NCBI GenBank assembly: GCA_963812775.1
Contig: CAWEWH010000007.1
Location: 434,001-498,000 of the forward strand
Direction: 5' to 3'
DNA length: 64,000 nt
Origin: CAWEWH01 sp963812775
GTDB lineage: Bacteria > Pseudomonadota > Alphaproteobacteria > Rhizobiales > Beijerinckiaceae
Of the stretch, positions 1 to 7,663 are shown one piece after another. The position numbers were made by a program, and so were the translations under genes. Position 1 is the stretch's first letter, and every line of letters begins with the position of its first letter. Below the pieces are notes generated by a model. The model was not told the DNA's origin. It did not search any database and saw nothing but the letters and a program-made list of their open reading frames with translations.

Positions 1-396
1 CGGCACGACCGTAATGGCCAGGATGGCGGCGCCGGCGGCCTCGAGGATCTCGCCGCGCACGAAGAAGACGCCGCCGAACACGACGACGCCGAGCCCCAGC
101 AGCATCGGAATGATGCGCGCCGGTTGCACGACGAAGCCCGACTGGGTGATGAGGCGGTTCAGCGCCTGCAGCGGCAGCCGATAGCCGCCCTCGCTGCCGA
201 GGCCGCGCTCGCGGCGCAGCTGCACGAGCACCTTTTCCTGGTCGCGCTCCTTGCCGGCGACGACCAGGCGGCGATTGATGTTCTGGCGATAGTCCTGCGT
301 GTTGTGCAGCAACAGGTAGGCCGCTTCCGCCACGAGCACGGCGGCGACGGCGGCAAAGCCGTAGAAGATGTAGAGCGGGTCGAGATCGAGCCACAT
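1..396 (-). CDS. tadB: Tad pilus inner-membrane platform protein TadB, N-terminal part
   Basis: Partial gene running off the left edge; 132 codons are present. The product starts MWLDLDPLYIFYGFAAVAA, giving a membrane segment at residues 8-27, then a charged stretch (about 37-64), the usual basic linker, and a second membrane pair starting near residue 95. TadB and TadC form the inner-membrane platform of Tad/Flp type IVc pilus machines and couple the CpaF ATPase to pilin assembly. The start lies 9 bp after the cpaF stop codon, so it is co-transcribed with cpaF. The catalytically uninformative N-terminus is all that can be seen; the T2SSF domain lies outside the window. Assignment rests on position and general TadB architecture. 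Confidence 0.85.
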   Translation of the reverse strand, partial: MWLDLDPLYIFYGFAAVAAVLVAEAAYLLLHNTQDYRQNINRRLVVAGKERDQEKVLVQLRRERGLGSEGGYRLPLQALNRLITQSGFVVQPARIIPMLLGLGVVVFGGVFFVRGEILEAAGAAILAITVVP

Positions 397-405
397 GTCG
401 GCGGC

Positions 406-1902
406 TCAGAGGGGTTTCGAGGGGTCGAACATGGCGCCCGGGATGTTGATGCCCTGGGCCACGAGATCGTTGAGGAAGCGCGGCCTGACGCCGGTGGCGG
501 CGTGATGTCCGTGCACCGTGCCGTCCGGATCGGTGCTGGTGCGGACATACTTGAAAATCTCCTGCATCTGGATGACTTCGCCTTCCATGCCGGTGATCTC
601 CGAGACGCTCGTCACCTTGCGCTTGCCGTCGCTGAGGCGCTGCAGCTGCACGATCATGCGGATGGCGGCGGAGATCTGGCCGCGGATCGACACCTGCGTC
701 ATGGGCAGGCCGGCCATGCCGATCATCTGCTCGAGGCGCGAAATGGCCTCGCGGGGGTTGTTGGCGTGGATCGTCGCCATGGAGCCTTCGTGGCCGGTGT
801 TCATGGCCTGCAACATGTCGAAGGCTTCTTCGCCGCGGCACTCGCCGAGGATGATGCGCTCGGGCCGCATGCGCAGCGCGTTCTTGACGAGATCGCGCTG
901 GCGGATTTCGCCCTTGCCTTCGATGTTTGGCGGCCGCGTCTCCATGCGCGCCACGTGCGGCTGCTGCAATTGCAGTTCCGCCGCGTCCTCGATGGTGATG
1001 AGGCGTTCGGTGTGCGAGATCGACGCCGAGAGCGCGTTGAGCATCGTCGTCTTGCCCGAGCCCGTGCCGCCCGACACGATGGTCGTGATCCGCGCCTTGA
1101 CGGCGGCGGTGAGCAGCTCGGCCATGGGCGGCCGGATGGCGTCGATCTCGATGAGCCGCTCGATCGACAGCTTGCTCTTGGAGAACTTGCGGATCGACAC
1201 CAGGGGGCCGTCGACGCCGATGGGCCGGATGGCGCAGTTGAAGCGCGAGCCGTCGAGGAGACGTGCGTCGCAGAGCGGGCTCGATTCATCGACACGGCGG
1301 CCGACGGCCGAGACGATCTTCTGGATGATGCGCATCAGATGCGCTTCGTCCTTGAACAGCGACTGCACCGGCTCCAGCATGCCGCGGCGCTCGACGAAGA
1401 TGTTGTTGTGGCCGTTGATCAGGATGTCGTTGATGGTTGGATCCTTGAGCAGCGGCTCGAGCGGCCCGAGCCCGACCATCTCGTCGATGACCTCGGACAC
1501 GAAGGCATTGAGCTCCTGCGCGTTGAGCGGCAGCCGCTCGGCCACCACCCACTGGGCGATCAGCGTGTGAATTTCGCGCTTGAGATCCTGTTCCGGCAGC
1601 TTCTCCAGCGCCGCAAGGTTGAGCTCCTCGATGAGCCGCCGGTGCAGGCGCACCTTGGCGTCGAGAAGCTTCTGCGCGATGGGTGCTGGCGCCGCTTCCG
1701 GGGCCGCCGCGACGGCGACAGGCGCGGCAATGGTGGGCGGCGCCATGGAGACGCGCGGCGCATCGGCCGTCTCTGGTGTCGGCGTGGGCGCCTCAGCCTG
1801 CGGCGTTGCGCGCGCCGGCTCGGGGGCGCGCTCTTCCGTCAGAACGTGCTTCTTCGCAGAGAATCGTCCAAGCATCGACCGGTCCCGTCCGTTGATGCCC
1901 AA
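406..1902 (-). CDS. cpaF: Tad pilus assembly ATPase CpaF/TadA
   Basis: Hexameric secretion ATPase that powers pilin (Flp) polymerisation at the inner membrane. The 498-residue product has a variable Ala/Pro-rich N-terminus (about 25-75), then the conserved CpaF core. Visible motifs: Walker A GGTGSGKT (about 278-285), Asp box LITIEDAAEL (about 301-310), Walker B region IILGECRGEEA (about 350-360) and His box TGHEGSMATIHAN (about 369-381). These are complete, so the enzyme should be active. Start could instead be the Met at residue 10 (MLGRFS, base 1875), which fits many CpaF N-termini. It sits between cpaE upstream and tadB downstream in the normal Tad order. Confidence 0.96.
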   Translation of the reverse strand: MGINGRDRSMLGRFSAKKHVLTEERAPEPARATPQAEAPTPTPETADAPRVSMAPPTIAAPVAVAAAPEAAPAPIAQKLLDAKVRLHRRLIEELNLAALEKLPEQDLKREIHTLIAQWVVAERLPLNAQELNAFVSEVIDEMVGLGPLEPLLKDPTINDILINGHNNIFVERRGMLEPVQSLFKDEAHLMRIIQKIVSAVGRRVDESSPLCDARLLDGSRFNCAIRPIGVDGPLVSIRKFSKSKLSIERLIEIDAIRPPMAELLTAAVKARITTIVSGGTGSGKTTMLNALSASISHTERLITIEDAAELQLQQPHVARMETRPPNIEGKGEIRQRDLVKNALRMRPERIILGECRGEEAFDMLQAMNTGHEGSMATIHANNPREAISRLEQMIGMAGLPMTQVSIRGQISAAIRMIVQLQRLSDGKRKVTSVSEITGMEGEVIQMQEIFKYVRTSTDPDGTVHGHHAATGVRPRFLNDLVAQGINIPGAMFDPSKPL

Positions 1903-2005
1903 AGGTTACCGCGCCGCCTGTAAAGGGCCGGCTTGGCCGATCGGTCAAATTGTACGGAACCTGGAAATTTGCCGGCGTTAACGCATCGGTGCCGTCGAGC
2001 CGGCG

Positions 2006-3193
2006 TCAGGCGGCGGGCTTGGGAAGGATGATCTCCTTCAGGTCTTGCGAGACGTTGCTGCCGCGCTTGACCGATTCCAACGGCAAGCCGCGATCGATGG
2101 CTTCGCGCACCAGGACATAGTTGTTGGAGACCAAGCCTTCGAAGAAGCCGTCGAGCGCGCGCTCGGCGTCGGCGCGGCGCAGCCCGCTGCCGAAAATCTT
2201 GCGCGGCTCGGCCCGGTTGACGATGACCCGCGGCTTGAGCTCGGGGTAGCGGCCGGTGAGATCGCTGGCCAGGCGGCGCGCCAACCGCAGGCCCGGCACG
2301 GTCATGTCGGTCACCACATAGACACGGCTCGAGCCGACGAGCACGTGGTCGGTCCACGGCTCCCAGGAGCGCGGCAGATCGAGCACCACGTTCTGGAAGC
2401 GTGACGAGACGAGATCGAGCAGCCGCAGCACGACAGCCGGATCGATGGCCTGGCGGTCGACCGGCCGGCCGCGTGCCGCAAGCAGCGTGAGGCCCGAAGC
2501 ATGCCGGCTCAGCATGACCTCGAGCAGCTGTGCGTCGAGCCGTTCGGGGAACGGCCCGATCTCGCCGAGGTCAAGACGCGACTCCAGGTCGAGGTAGTCG
2601 GCACAGGCGCCGGCCCGGAGATCGAGGTCGACGAGGCACGTTGAATTGGCGGCGTCGCGCGCCTCGTGCAGCAGGAGCATCCCTGTCTCGATGGCGAGCG
2701 TCGTGTTGCCGACGCCGCCTGCCGCCGGCAGGAAGGCCAGCACCTGGCCCTGCACCTCCGGCACGCGCGCCGTCGCCTGCAGCACGCGCAGGCACGCCTG
2801 CAGCACTTCCTTCGGCTCGACCGGCTTGCGTAGGAAATCGGCGACGCGGATTTGCAGGAACCAGCGCGCCAGGGCGTCGTCGAAAGAGTCGACGAGGACG
2901 ACGACCGGCACGGCGGTGCCGAGCCGCGTCACCAGCGACTGCAAGGCGACGAAATTCTCCGGCTTGCTGGAATCGACGTTGGCGACGACGAGCACGGATT
3001 TGTCGAGCTCGGAACGGTTGGCCGCCCGCACGATGCCTTCGTTGATCAGGTTGACCTTGAGCGCCGCGATCGGCTGGAAGGCAGCCGCGATGGCGTCCAG
3101 GAACGGCCGATCGGCGCCCACAAGGGCAATCGTGGAGGCTTGCGACGTGGTTTCGTGGGACAAGGGCGTTCTAAGCGTGGAATCGGCGCGCAA
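2006..3193 (-). CDS. cpaE: Tad pilus localisation protein CpaE/TadZ (receiver-like plus MinD-like)
   Basis: CpaE/TadZ proteins place the Tad pilus machine at the cell pole. The 395-residue product has an N-terminal atypical receiver-like domain (about 20-140, with VLVVANVDSS and VVVLVDSFDD strands) and a C-terminal ParA/MinD-type ATPase fold (about 150-390, with CLVDLDLRAG and VVLDLPRSWEPW). The P-loop reads PAAGGVGNTT (about 156-165): both lysines of the canonical MinD KGGxGKT loop are replaced, as in many CpaE proteins, so ATP hydrolysis is doubtful. A hairpin and intergenic repeat separate it from the preceding lipoprotein gene, so it may have its own promoter. The next gene is cpaF, 104 bp downstream. 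Confidence 0.9.
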   Translation of the reverse strand: MRADSTLRTPLSHETTSQASTIALVGADRPFLDAIAAAFQPIAALKVNLINEGIVRAANRSELDKSVLVVANVDSSKPENFVALQSLVTRLGTAVPVVVLVDSFDDALARWFLQIRVADFLRKPVEPKEVLQACLRVLQATARVPEVQGQVLAFLPAAGGVGNTTLAIETGMLLLHEARDAANSTCLVDLDLRAGACADYLDLESRLDLGEIGPFPERLDAQLLEVMLSRHASGLTLLAARGRPVDRQAIDPAVVLRLLDLVSSRFQNVVLDLPRSWEPWTDHVLVGSSRVYVVTDMTVPGLRLARRLASDLTGRYPELKPRVIVNRAEPRKIFGSGLRRADAERALDGFFEGLVSNNYVLVREAIDRGLPLESVKRGSNVSQDLKEIILPKPAA

Positions 3194-3228
3194 CGATGCC
3201 GCGTTTATACCGTATGTTCCTGAAAAAT

Positions 3229-3308
3229 TGTTTGCGGTTTTCGGATACGGCGCCGTGCGAAATCAAGAACATAGAGCCGGATCCGCTGCAACGAAGCGAA
3301 TCCGGCTC
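3229..3308 (-). repeat. Composite intergenic repeat with terminator-like hairpin, copy 2
   Basis: Read on the minus strand this is a hairpin (bases 3308-3274, arms GAGCCGGAT and ATCCGGCTC plus further pairing) followed by CTATGTTCTTGATTT and, after about 15 bases, TCCGAAAACCGC. The same order of elements occurs at 6954-7040 on the plus strand. The T-rich stretch after the hairpin makes it a plausible terminator for the cpaB-cpaC-lipoprotein transcript. It lies in the only sizeable gap of the Tad operon. From memory it resembles a degenerate form of a hairpin-plus-tail repeat widespread in Rhizobiales; that part is not checked. Confidence 0.6.
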
Positions 3309-3319
3309 CAGCGTCCGCA

Positions 3320-3643
3320 TCACTTGATCGGCGTGATCACGATGCCGCCGCCGGGCGCCGCGCCACCGGCGTTGCCGTCCTTCGGACCGGCCTCGTAGTA
3401 CTCGATGGCCCGCGCGACGCGCCGGCCGCTCGTCGGGATATTGGTGTCGGCCGCGTATTCGGGCCATGGATCGATCATGTGAATGACCTGATTGGCCGCC
3501 ACCGCGTCACCGGCTTGATACGAGATGCGATCGTGACGCGACAGGTACTCGTACTTGGCCTCCTGGCAAGCGGCCAACGTGCACAGCCCGCCGACGACAA
3601 CCGCAAGGCGCGTGACGCTCGAGAGCTTACTTGGTTGCGACAT
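3320..3643 (-). CDS. Small Tad-locus lipoprotein
   Basis: A 107-residue product starting MSQPSKLSSVTRLAVVVGG with a signal peptide ending in the lipobox LAAC (Cys about residue 26), so it is probably an outer-membrane or periplasmic lipoprotein. The mature part contains YEYLSRHDRISYQAGDAVAAN and ends in a Gly/Ala-rich tail. It overlaps the end of cpaC by 17 bp, so translation is likely coupled to the secretin. In Caulobacter-type loci this slot is filled by the longer CpaD; the first part of the mature sequence is reminiscent of CpaD (tyrosine-rich, 'hRI' segment) but the protein is half its length. It may be a short CpaD-like secretin partner or pilotin; this is inference. Confidence 0.75.
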   Translation of the reverse strand: MSQPSKLSSVTRLAVVVGGLCTLAACQEAKYEYLSRHDRISYQAGDAVAANQVIHMIDPWPEYAADTNIPTSGRRVARAIEYYEAGPKDGNAGGAAPGGGIVITPIK

Positions 3644-5099
3644 GGACCGTCCCTTTCGGCAGATCGAGGAAGTGACCGGACGGCGGCACCGGCTCGGTGC
3701 CGGCCTTGCGCGCCCTGGCCACCGAGACCTCCTGCTTGCCGAGCAGGAAGCGGTCGGGATCATTGGCCGCCGCGACATTGTCGAGCGGCGTCCTGAGACG
3801 CTCGCCAGGTCGCGCCGGCTTGACGAGACGCGGCGTGACGATGATCGCGAGGTCCGTCTCCTTGCGCTCGAACGAGGTTGACGCGAACACCGTGCCGATG
3901 ATCGGCACGTCGGCGAGCCACGGCAGCTGCTGGCGCGTTTCCGTGTTCATGTTCTGCAGCAGCCCCGCGATGGCGAAGCTCTGGCCGTCGCGCAGCTCGA
4001 CGACGGTCGAGGCGCGGCGCACGATCAGCGCCGGCACGCTCACGCTCGCCGTGCGGACGACGTTGGTGAAGTCGAGCTGGCTGACTTCCGGCTCGATGCG
4101 CAGATTGATGATGCCATCGCGCAGCACGGTCGGCGTGAACACCAACTGCACGCCGAACTTCTTGTACTCGATGGTGATGCGGCCGAGGTCGCTCGCCACC
4201 GGGATCGGGAACTCGCCGCCCGCCAGGAAGCTCGCCTTCTCGCCCGTCATGGTGATGAGGTTCGGCTCGGCGAGACGCCGCGCCAAGCCACGTTCCTCGA
4301 GCGCCTGGACCAGCGCGTCGGCCTGCACGCCGCTCGACAGCACGCGGCCGATCAGCGCCCCGAACGGTGCGCCGGCGCCGAGCGCCAAGGTGCCGGTTCC
4401 AGAGGTTGCCGCGAGATTGAGCGCCGCCCGCGTCGGATCCTGGAAGTTCTTGCCGACGAGATCCCAGTTGACGCCGATGGCTTTGCCGGCGCTGCGCGAA
4501 GCCTCGATGAAACGAACTTCCAGCATCACCTGCTGGGGCGCCCGCACCTTCATCTCGTTGATGATCTCGGGGCCGTAGGCCTTGGCCAGCACCGCCGCAT
4601 CGCTCGCCGCCACGGCGTCGCCGACCGCGCCGGTCAGCACGGTGCGGCCGTTGGCCGAGGTCACGCGGCCACCCTGGCCGGGCGCGGCCCGCTCCAGGTC
4701 GGTCGCCAGCCGCGGCGTGTCATAGGTGATCTCGACCTCGATCAGGCCGACGAGGCGCTTGCTGGCGTCGAACACCGAGACGTTGGTGGTGCCGATCTTC
4801 TTGCCCATCACGTAGAGCGAATGATCGGTGAGCGGCATCACGTCGGCGACCTCGGCGTCGCCGACCACGAGGTCAACGAAGCCAACGCTGGTGCGCAGCG
4901 TGCGCGACTTGCCGATCGGCACCTTGGCGACGCCGATCTTGTCCTGGCCGATCTCGACGATCTGGTCTCTGGGCTCCGCTCGCGCCAACGGGGCGGCCGC
5001 CAGGGAGGTCAGAACGACGAACGGCACGACGAGCGCGGCTGCGCCGGCTCGGCCCTTGCGCTGCGGACGCGATCGCCCATCAGCCGTTACGGCCCTCAT
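3627..5099 (-). CDS. cpaC: Tad pilus outer-membrane secretin CpaC/RcpA
   Basis: Forms the outer-membrane channel for the Tad pilus. The product (about 490 residues) has a signal peptide (AALVVPFVVLTSLAAAPLARA), an N-terminal domain with the CpaC-typical sequence SLYVMGKKIGTTNVSVFD, a BON-like segment (about 140-185), and the C-terminal secretin domain with IGVNWDLVG, LAEPNLITMTGEKASFLAGG and a conserved VPIIGTVFAS...TDLAIIVTPRLV end. Start chosen at the second in-frame Met because a G-rich Shine-Dalgarno sequence lies 7 bp upstream; an alternative ATG is at 5114. The stop overlaps the downstream lipoprotein gene. Confidence 0.95.
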   Translation of the reverse strand: MRAVTADGRSRPQRKGRAGAAALVVPFVVLTSLAAAPLARAEPRDQIVEIGQDKIGVAKVPIGKSRTLRTSVGFVDLVVGDAEVADVMPLTDHSLYVMGKKIGTTNVSVFDASKRLVGLIEVEITYDTPRLATDLERAAPGQGGRVTSANGRTVLTGAVGDAVAASDAAVLAKAYGPEIINEMKVRAPQQVMLEVRFIEASRSAGKAIGVNWDLVGKNFQDPTRAALNLAATSGTGTLALGAGAPFGALIGRVLSSGVQADALVQALEERGLARRLAEPNLITMTGEKASFLAGGEFPIPVASDLGRITIEYKKFGVQLVFTPTVLRDGIINLRIEPEVSQLDFTNVVRTASVSVPALIVRRASTVVELRDGQSFAIAGLLQNMNTETRQQLPWLADVPIIGTVFASTSFERKETDLAIIVTPRLVKPARPGERLRTPLDNVAAANDPDRFLLGKQEVSVARARKAGTEPVPPSGHFLDLPKGTVHVATK

Positions 5100-5145
5100 A
5101 GCAAATCCCCCCATGTCCCTACTCCACTCCCCCGAACTCGTCGGA

Positions 5146-5994
5146 TCAGCGCTTCATCGGCACGCTGTACTCTTCCCGCTTCATGGCACGCGTGACGCCG
5201 ACCGTCGCCGATACCCGTGGCGGCGCTGCGTCCTTGATGGCCGACACGGGCGCTGGATCGATCGATCCCCTGAACAAGTCCTCGATCTTGACGCGCTGGG
5301 CGATCTCGAAATCCTTCTGGGCGGCGGAGCGCAGCGACAGCGACAAGGTGCCGACGGTCGAGGCCAGCGCGAGCTTCTGCGCTTGCTGCGTCGTCACTTC
5401 GAGCGTCACGGCCTTGACGACGGCGGGCTTGTCGGCGCGGTCGTCGGCAAGCTGGTCGATTGCCAGCACCCTGACGTTTTGGAGAATGAGGTCCGCGTAA
5501 GACTCCTTCTCGAGGTTGCGGGTCAAGAGCACGTCGATGCGCTCGCCCGGCAGCACGAAGCCTGCGACACCCAGCACGTCATTGACGCGCACGGTGACGG
5601 CCTTCATGCCGTCCTCGAGCACCGCGGCGAGCGATGCCCGCTGGCCCGGGCCCGTGATCTTGGCTTTCAGCACCGGCTCATTGATCTCAATCGACGAAAG
5701 CGCCACGCGGCGGCCCTGGCCGTTCAGGATGTCGCTGATGAAGCGGAACGAACCTTCGGGCAGCGCTTCGCCGACCCAGGGAATTTCGGTCAGATGGCTA
5801 TGGGTGACTTCGGTGCCGAACTTGAGCGGCGTCTTGGCCACGACGATCGTCGTTTCGATTGGCTTGGCAAGGGCGGGCTCGCGCACGACGCGTTGGGCCG
5901 CCGCCTGGCGATCAAGCCAGCGCTGGCCGGCGAAGATCGCCATCACGCCGAAGGCGACCGCCAGGACAACCATGATCAAGGATTTGGAACGCAC
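5146..5994 (-). CDS. cpaB: Tad pilus assembly protein CpaB/RcpC
   Basis: CpaB/RcpC is a periplasm-facing, membrane-anchored accessory of the Tad secretin. The product has one N-terminal membrane segment (LIMVVLAVAFGVMAIFAG), a SAF domain (about 45-110, IVVAKTPLKFGTEVTHSHLTE region) and the RcpC domain (about 115-245, VTVRVNDVLGVAGFVLPGERIDVLLT). A GTG start at 5994 is preferred, since it puts the membrane anchor at the N-terminus as usual; the open frame runs upstream to an ATG at 6114, but that 40-residue extension is Arg/Asn-rich and unlike the family. First gene of the minus-strand Tad operon in this window, 32 bp before cpaC. Confidence 0.93.
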   Translation of the reverse strand: MRSKSLIMVVLAVAFGVMAIFAGQRWLDRQAAAQRVVREPALAKPIETTIVVAKTPLKFGTEVTHSHLTEIPWVGEALPEGSFRFISDILNGQGRRVALSSIEINEPVLKAKITGPGQRASLAAVLEDGMKAVTVRVNDVLGVAGFVLPGERIDVLLTRNLEKESYADLILQNVRVLAIDQLADDRADKPAVVKAVTLEVTTQQAQKLALASTVGTLSLSLRSAAQKDFEIAQRVKIEDLFRGSIDPAPVSAIKDAAPPRVSATVGVTRAMKREEYSVPMKR

Positions 5995-6127
5995 GTCCGT
6001 CCCCGCTGAAAAATTCGACCGTCCGCGAGGATTAGAGGGCCGAGAGTTCAAGCCTCCCTTAACGGCGAGGTCCGCTCGGGCGTGTTCCTTTGCGTTAAGT
6101 GTTCGTTTTCGCAATTGTAGTTAAGAC

Positions 6128-6161
6128 AACGTAAGCACAAGCGCCTGAGAATGCTTACGTT
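6128..6161. promoter_or_regulatory. Perfect 10-bp inverted repeat in the cpaB / SNase-like divergent promoter region
   Basis: Arms AACGTAAGCA (6128-6137) and TGCTTACGTT (6152-6161) are perfectly complementary with a 14-bp spacer. It lies in the roughly 220-bp gap between the divergent cpaB gene and the SNase-like gene, about 58 bp before the latter's ATG. Position and symmetry suggest a regulator binding site; no T-run follows, so it is not an obvious terminator. The regulator is unknown. Confidence 0.5.
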
Positions 6162-6218
6162 TTCTTTGAACAATTCGCGTAGGGTCGCCCCAATGGTCCA
6201 AGAATAAGGGAGGGCGCC

Positions 6219-6923
6219 ATGCGCACCGTAAGGATCACGGGGTCATCTTCGGGACTGGCTTTGCGGCCGGTCAATCCGTTCCACGCTTTGCCGGCTTCGC
6301 GGCTCTCGCCGCAGGCCTCGATGCTGGCGCGCGTCTCGGCGGTCACGCTTGCCGCCGCGCTCGTCAGCACGTTCGTGGTCACCGGCTCGTCGCTTGAGCC
6401 GTCGCCGGCCCTCGCCGCGGCGCTGCAACAGGGCGAAGCCGGCGCGTCAGGCAGCAAGGACCAGACGCGGGCGCCTTCGATGCTGGTGTCGGTGTCCTTC
6501 GATTTCGGGCGCTTCGAGCGCCACGCGCCGCTCCTCGCGAGCGACCTTGCCGCACGCCTGAAGCCGGTCGTCGAGGCAAAGGCTGATTGGCGGGAGACGG
6601 AGTTTGCCGCGGTCGCCGTCCTCGACGGCCGCACCCTCGATGCGGGCGGGCTGAAGATCAGGCTCGGCGGCGTCGAGCTTCCAGGCAACGATGCCATCTG
6701 CAAGACCGTCGACGGCCGCCTGGAGCGCTGCGCGACGCGCGCCGTGACCACGCTCGAACTCCAGACGCGTTGGCGTCGCGTCACCTGCCGTTACCAGATG
6801 CAAGGCCTCGACCAGGCCGTCGGCAGCTGCCGCGTCGGCGGCTCCGACCTGGCCGACCGCCTGGTGCGGGCAGGCTATGCCCGACGCGAGGCGTCGGCCG
6901 CCCTGGCGGTGGCCGCCAAGTAG
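6219..6923 (+). CDS. Exported SNase-fold (thermonuclease-like) protein, probably non-catalytic
   Basis: A 234-residue protein with a hydrophobic export or anchor segment (about 38-56), a linker, and a C-terminal staphylococcal-nuclease-like (OB-fold) domain (about 130-225). Recognisable family positions are VAVLDGRTLDAGGLKIRLGGVELPG and the closing LADRLVRAGYARREA. In classic SNases a glutamate follows the LxGID/LxGVD Pro; here the sequence is LPGND, and the second catalytic arginine region (DxxGR) is replaced by LDQAVGSCRV. Nuclease activity is therefore doubtful. Four cysteines (about 161, 171, 190, 204) fit an oxidising periplasm. Transcribed away from the Tad operon. Confidence 0.75.
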   Translation: MRTVRITGSSSGLALRPVNPFHALPASRLSPQASMLARVSAVTLAAALVSTFVVTGSSLEPSPALAAALQQGEAGASGSKDQTRAPSMLVSVSFDFGRFERHAPLLASDLAARLKPVVEAKADWRETEFAAVAVLDGRTLDAGGLKIRLGGVELPGNDAICKTVDGRLERCATRAVTTLELQTRWRRVTCRYQMQGLDQAVGSCRVGGSDLADRLVRAGYARREASAALAVAAK

Positions 6924-6953
6924 CACGGCGCGAGGGATAGCGTCGGCACTGCA

Positions 6954-7040
6954 GAGCACGACCCGGTTCATTGAACCCGGATCGTGCTCTATGCTTTTGA
7001 TTTAGCGCATGATCTCGTCCGAAAACCGCTCGCACTTTTG
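6954..7040 (+). repeat. Composite intergenic repeat with terminator-like hairpin, copy 1
   Basis: Begins with a hairpin (6954-6989, arms GAGCACGA and TCGTGCTC extended by CCGGTTCA/TTGAACCCGG) and continues TATGCTTTTGATTT, then TCCGAAAACCGC. The same sequence of elements, in reverse orientation, is at 3229-3308. It lies 30 bp after the SNase-like gene and may terminate its transcript. Remaining bases to 7196 hold no gene that I can support. Confidence 0.6.
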
Positions 7041-7196
7041 GCGCGCTGACACGCGCCCGGGGGAGGGGCCGGCCGGAGGAAGCGGACGCCCAGCCTTGCC
7101 TGCGGTGCGGCAATGTAGCCGGTGCACGCCAGCCGTTCGCCAATTGGAAAGGGATTGGCAACTAAGCTTCGTAGTATTGAGCGACGCCAACGAACG

Positions 7197-7535
7197 ATGT
7201 CACAGCCGCCCGCGACGAAACTGATCTATGAGCGCCGCTTTGCCGCGACGGATCCGGAAATCGCGCACTTCGTGGAGTGGATCAGGGGGACCGAGCAGGA
7301 CATCTGGCTCTACTACCTGACCGACTTGGGCTTTATGGCGCATCTCGGCAAATACCGCTCCAATTCGCCGTTTAACAATGTCGAACCGATCTTTGCCAAA
7401 GTCTTCTCGCTCATTCGGCAGGAATTCGACGAGCTGAATTTCTTCGAGATCCTGTCGTTCATGCAGGCGCTGGAAAGACACATCGCCGACAACCGCATCA
7501 TCGAGAACACCTTCGACTACAGCCCTCCTGGCTGA
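7197..7535 (+). CDS. Conserved hypothetical protein, 112 residues
   Basis: Soluble, acidic, aromatic-rich small protein without signal peptide or membrane segment: WIRGTEQDIWLYYLTDLG and FDELNFFEILSFMQALERHIADN give an all-helical prediction. I do not recognise a named family. The ATG at 7197 is preferred because the upstream in-frame 25 residues are low-quality (Arg/Ser-rich) and belong to intergenic sequence. A short GC hairpin (GCCCC-ttgc-GGGGC, 7537-7550) follows directly after the stop. The next gene is a sensor kinase on the same strand, but 130 bp away. Confidence 0.7.
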   Translation: MSQPPATKLIYERRFAATDPEIAHFVEWIRGTEQDIWLYYLTDLGFMAHLGKYRSNSPFNNVEPIFAKVFSLIRQEFDELNFFEILSFMQALERHIADNRIIENTFDYSPPG

Positions 7536-7663
7536 TGCCCCTTGCGGGGCGCCTTCCGCAGAATTGCTTCCGATTGCGGAAAATCAACAAGCCGGAGCTC
7601 GGATGCGAATACCTGTGATTGCGTCGCGCCCTCTGTCCATGAGGGAGCAGCCGCGGCTCCGCG

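Noticed and set aside
124..1923. Long open frame on the plus strand opposite cpaF (about 600 codons)
   Set aside because: His/Arg/Asp/Gly-rich product without any protein-like pattern; it is the antisense shadow of the complete cpaF gene in GC-rich DNA.
6058..6125. CtrA-like TTAA half-sites upstream of cpaB
   Set aside because: TTAA steps are present, but no pair has the required 7-bp spacing with a second TTAA.
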